Positions 14,573 to 16,151 of a stretch of 16,151 bases of DNA are shown here, one piece after another. How positions within the stretch are numbered: position 1 is the stretch's first letter; each line of letters opens with the position of its first letter. The notes below the pieces were generated by a model that had not been told where the DNA came from, did not search any database, and was given only the letters and a program-made list of their open reading frames with translations. The position numbers and the translations under genes are program-made. The stretch is taken from the NCBI GenBank assembly GCA_002727235.1, contig PBWL01000012.1, positions 12,136 to 28,286 on the forward strand, written 5' to 3'. Source of the DNA: Acidimicrobiaceae bacterium (GTDB taxonomy: Bacteria > Actinomycetota > Acidimicrobiia > Acidimicrobiales > Ilumatobacteraceae).

Positions 14573-15397
14573 CGCGCACCCTGCCACCCCAACGCCGAGC
14601 CACTGGGTCTTTGACAGCCGCTCTCGATCAACGAGTATTGCGAGGCCGATCGTGCTCGCCGGATACATCGAAGCAATCACCGCAACGATCGAAAGCAAGC
14701 CAGATCTCACAGCTACCAAATACGCAAGGTTCGCAATAAGAAGTGTCGCCCATGCTCCGAGGGTCCAGCGGTTTCCTGATGATGATGCCCGATCAGCCTT
14801 GAGTCGATCGCGAAGCACAAATGCGACGATGATGAGCGCCGGAACAGTGAGCGCTCGCGAGCCCAGCAAAGTCCACCACCCGCTCTCTGACCCGGCCATG
14901 TCGAGAGCGACATACCACAACCCAAAGAGCACCCCTGAGACGATGACCAGGGTAACTTGTCGACGAGGCATCGTGACTTCTGCGCGGCGAGACGACAAGG
15001 CTCCACTCACGAGGACGACCGATGACAACGCAAGCAGAATGCCGAGCATTGCGATGATGCCTGGACGCTCTCCCAACGCAATGCCAACGATGACCGGGAC
15101 GACCGCTGAAAGTACGCCTGCGACTGGGGAGGCAACGCTGATCGCCCCCATCGATAACGCCAAGTAGAACGCTGCTACGCCGCCTACTCCACCGATGCCA
15201 GCGATTGCGCCCCAGATCACATCTCGTAAAACGAAGGGTGCCGGGTCGAAGACGACGAGCGCAATATACGACACCGTCATAAGAGACTCGACGTACAGCG
15301 TGACGCGCAACACCGACATGTGGCGGGTTGCGCGGCCGCCCATGTAGTCCGACCAGCCGTACAGCACGGCCGAGATCACAGCGAGGAAAATCGCCAT
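14546..15397 (-). CDS. EamA/DMT-superfamily membrane transporter
   Basis: This 283-residue, strongly hydrophobic inner-membrane protein has about ten predicted transmembrane helices in two EamA halves. The first half starts MAIFLAVISAVLYGWSDYMGG and the second begins at about residue 146 (QVTLVIVSGVLFGLWYVAL). GAISVASPVAGVLSAVVPV (84-102) and SIVAVIASMYPASTIGLAIL (236-255) are the typical repeated helix pairs. The family exports or imports small metabolites such as amino acids, purines or sugar derivatives; the substrate is unknown. It lies 76 bases downstream of inositol-3-phosphate synthase on the same strand, so co-transcription is possible, although a hairpin lies between. I see no clear Shine-Dalgarno. 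The gene overlaps the 3' end of the MBL gene. Confidence 0.88.
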   Translation of the reverse strand: MAIFLAVISAVLYGWSDYMGGRATRHMSVLRVTLYVESLMTVSYIALVVFDPAPFVLRDVIWGAIAGIGGVGGVAAFYLALSMGAISVASPVAGVLSAVVPVIVGIALGERPGIIAMLGILLALSSVVLVSGALSSRRAEVTMPRRQVTLVIVSGVLFGLWYVALDMAGSESGWWTLLGSRALTVPALIIVAFVLRDRLKADRASSSGNRWTLGAWATLLIANLAYLVAVRSGLLSIVAVIASMYPASTIGLAILVDRERLSKTQWLGVGVAGCALVLVGLGA

Positions 15398-15432
15398 CAG
15401 ATCAAGGCGATGCCACGAACATGGATGTTTCA

Positions 15433-15450
15433 GATGGCAGGGCTGCCATC
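15433..15450 (-). terminator. Hairpin between inositol-3-phosphate synthase and the transporter gene
   Basis: GATGGCA (15433-15439) pairs with TGCCATC (15444-15450) around a 4-base loop, about 23 bases after the synthase stop on the minus strand. No U-tract follows (TGAAACA). It may be a weak terminator or a processing or stability element that separates the two genes. Confidence 0.35.
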
Positions 15451-15473
15451 ACTCTCCGCAAGAGCAAAGGGGG

Positions 15474-16151
15474 TCAGCCGGCTTCTGAGTGGGTAACGGG
15501 CTTCTCACCCATCCACTCCCGCAGGGTGTTCTTCAATTTCGTCTGCTGGATGAAAATATCTTGCTCTGCATCACGAGCACCTGCTGCCTGTGGCGCCTTG
15601 AAATAAAAACTCAACCACTCTTGAACGCCCGACTCACCGGCGCGATGTGCGAGGTCCATGAACAGCGCGAGATCAAGAACGATGGGAGCGGCCAAAATTG
15701 AATCACGGCACAAGAAGTCAACTTTGATCTGCATTTCGTAACCGAGCCACCCGAAAATATCGATGGCATCCCATCCTTCTTTGTTGTCACCACGTGGCGG
15801 GTAGTAGTTGATACGAACGACATGGTCGATGTTGCCGTAGAGATCTGGGTATACCTCCGGCTGCAAAATGCCACCGAGCACTCCAAGCTTTGACATCTCT
15901 TTGGTCTTGAAGTTTTCTGGCGCATCAAGGACTTCGCCGTCTCGGTTTCCGAGAATGTTGGTTGAGTACCAGCCACGAAGGCCAAGCATGCGGGACTTCA
16001 ACCCAGGAGCAAGGATCGTCTTCATTAATGTCTGTCCGGTCTTGAAGTCTTTTCCAGCGATCGGCACATTGCGCTGTTCTGAGAGCTCGACAATGCAGTC
16101 GAGGTCGGTAGTCAGGTTTGGTGCCCCGTTCGCAAATGGGACATCGCATTG
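15474..16151 (-). CDS. ino1: Inositol-3-phosphate synthase, C-terminal half (runs off the window)
   Basis: This enzyme converts glucose 6-phosphate to 1L-myo-inositol 3-phosphate with NAD+. The last 225 residues are visible, with the frame open to the window edge; the N-terminal Rossmann part lies outside. Conserved family segments include PFANGAPNLT, VPIAGKDFKTGQT, YSTNILGNRDGEVL, INYYPPRGDNKEGWDAIDIF and FLCRDSILAAPIVLDL. These belong to the eukaryote/Bacteroidota-like form of about 430 residues, not the shorter mycobacterial Ino1, which shares none of these exact strings as I recall it. The identification of the enzyme is firm; the inference of transfer is not. The EamA transporter gene follows on the same strand. 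Confidence 0.95.
   Translation of the reverse strand, partial: QCDVPFANGAPNLTTDLDCIVELSEQRNVPIAGKDFKTGQTLMKTILAPGLKSRMLGLRGWYSTNILGNRDGEVLDAPENFKTKEMSKLGVLGGILQPEVYPDLYGNIDHVVRINYYPPRGDNKEGWDAIDIFGWLGYEMQIKVDFLCRDSILAAPIVLDLALFMDLAHRAGESGVQEWLSFYFKAPQAAGARDAEQDIFIQQTKLKNTLREWMGEKPVTHSEAG

Noticed and set aside
1..16151. Mobile element, CRISPR array, toxin-antitoxin pair or defence system
   Set aside because: I saw no transposase, integrase, repeat-spacer pattern, small gene pair or nuclease/helicase domains on either strand.

Overview
This is a gene-dense stretch of a bacterial chromosome with moderately high GC (by eye, somewhat above half). The block nusA-rimP with a divergently placed proS is typical of Actinomycetota. 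The lipid-type catabolic genes resemble mycobacterial families, and several genes appear to have leaderless starts. I infer an actinobacterium, perhaps of the Acidimicrobiia or a related marine/freshwater lineage; the class-level guess rests on family resemblance only. There are no mobile elements, CRISPR arrays, rRNAs or tRNAs. No gene-free gap exceeds 300 bases; the longest is about 240 bases, between the desaturase-Rieske gene and the metallo-beta-lactamase gene.

Layout. (1) 1-2639, core translation genes: the 5' end of nusA and complete rimP on the minus strand (overlapping by GTGA), a rimP leader with a perfect 11-bp hairpin, and prolyl-tRNA synthetase on the plus strand. (2) 2658-6605, a tight four-gene minus-strand operon transcribed from 6605 down: short-chain dehydrogenase, MaoC-type hydratase, FMN-dependent alpha-hydroxyacid dehydrogenase, HSL-type esterase. 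The first two match the dehydrogenase and hydratase-2 domains of peroxisomal multifunctional enzyme type 2, in the same order, as separate genes. (3) 6764-11577, catabolic or redox genes mostly on the plus strand: a geranylgeranyl-reductase-family flavoprotein, a convergent crotonase-family gene lacking both classical catalytic glutamates, a luciferase-like flavin monooxygenase, a carboxymuconolactone-decarboxylase-family protein and an HpaI-type aldolase. (4) 11563-12981, a membrane fatty-acid-desaturase-type oxygenase fused to a C-terminal Rieske ferredoxin, reminiscent of MocD plus MocE. (5) 13223-15397, an alkylsulfatase-like metallo-beta-lactamase protein and a convergent EamA/DMT transporter. 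(6) 15474-16151, the C-terminal half of an inositol-3-phosphate synthase of the eukaryote/Bacteroidota-like type, not the short mycobacterial type.

The genes do not make one obvious pathway. Region 2 looks like one coherent unit for (R)-specific beta-oxidation of a hydroxylated or esterified acyl substrate. Region 3 could supply oxygenation, acyl-CoA and aldol-cleavage steps for an unknown substrate.

The strongest regulatory signal is a shared start architecture. Five plus-strand genes have a TANNNT hexamer ending 6-7 bases before the start codon and no Shine-Dalgarno sequence, which suggests leaderless transcripts. The genes inside the operon, and rimP, mostly carry Shine-Dalgarno sequences instead.
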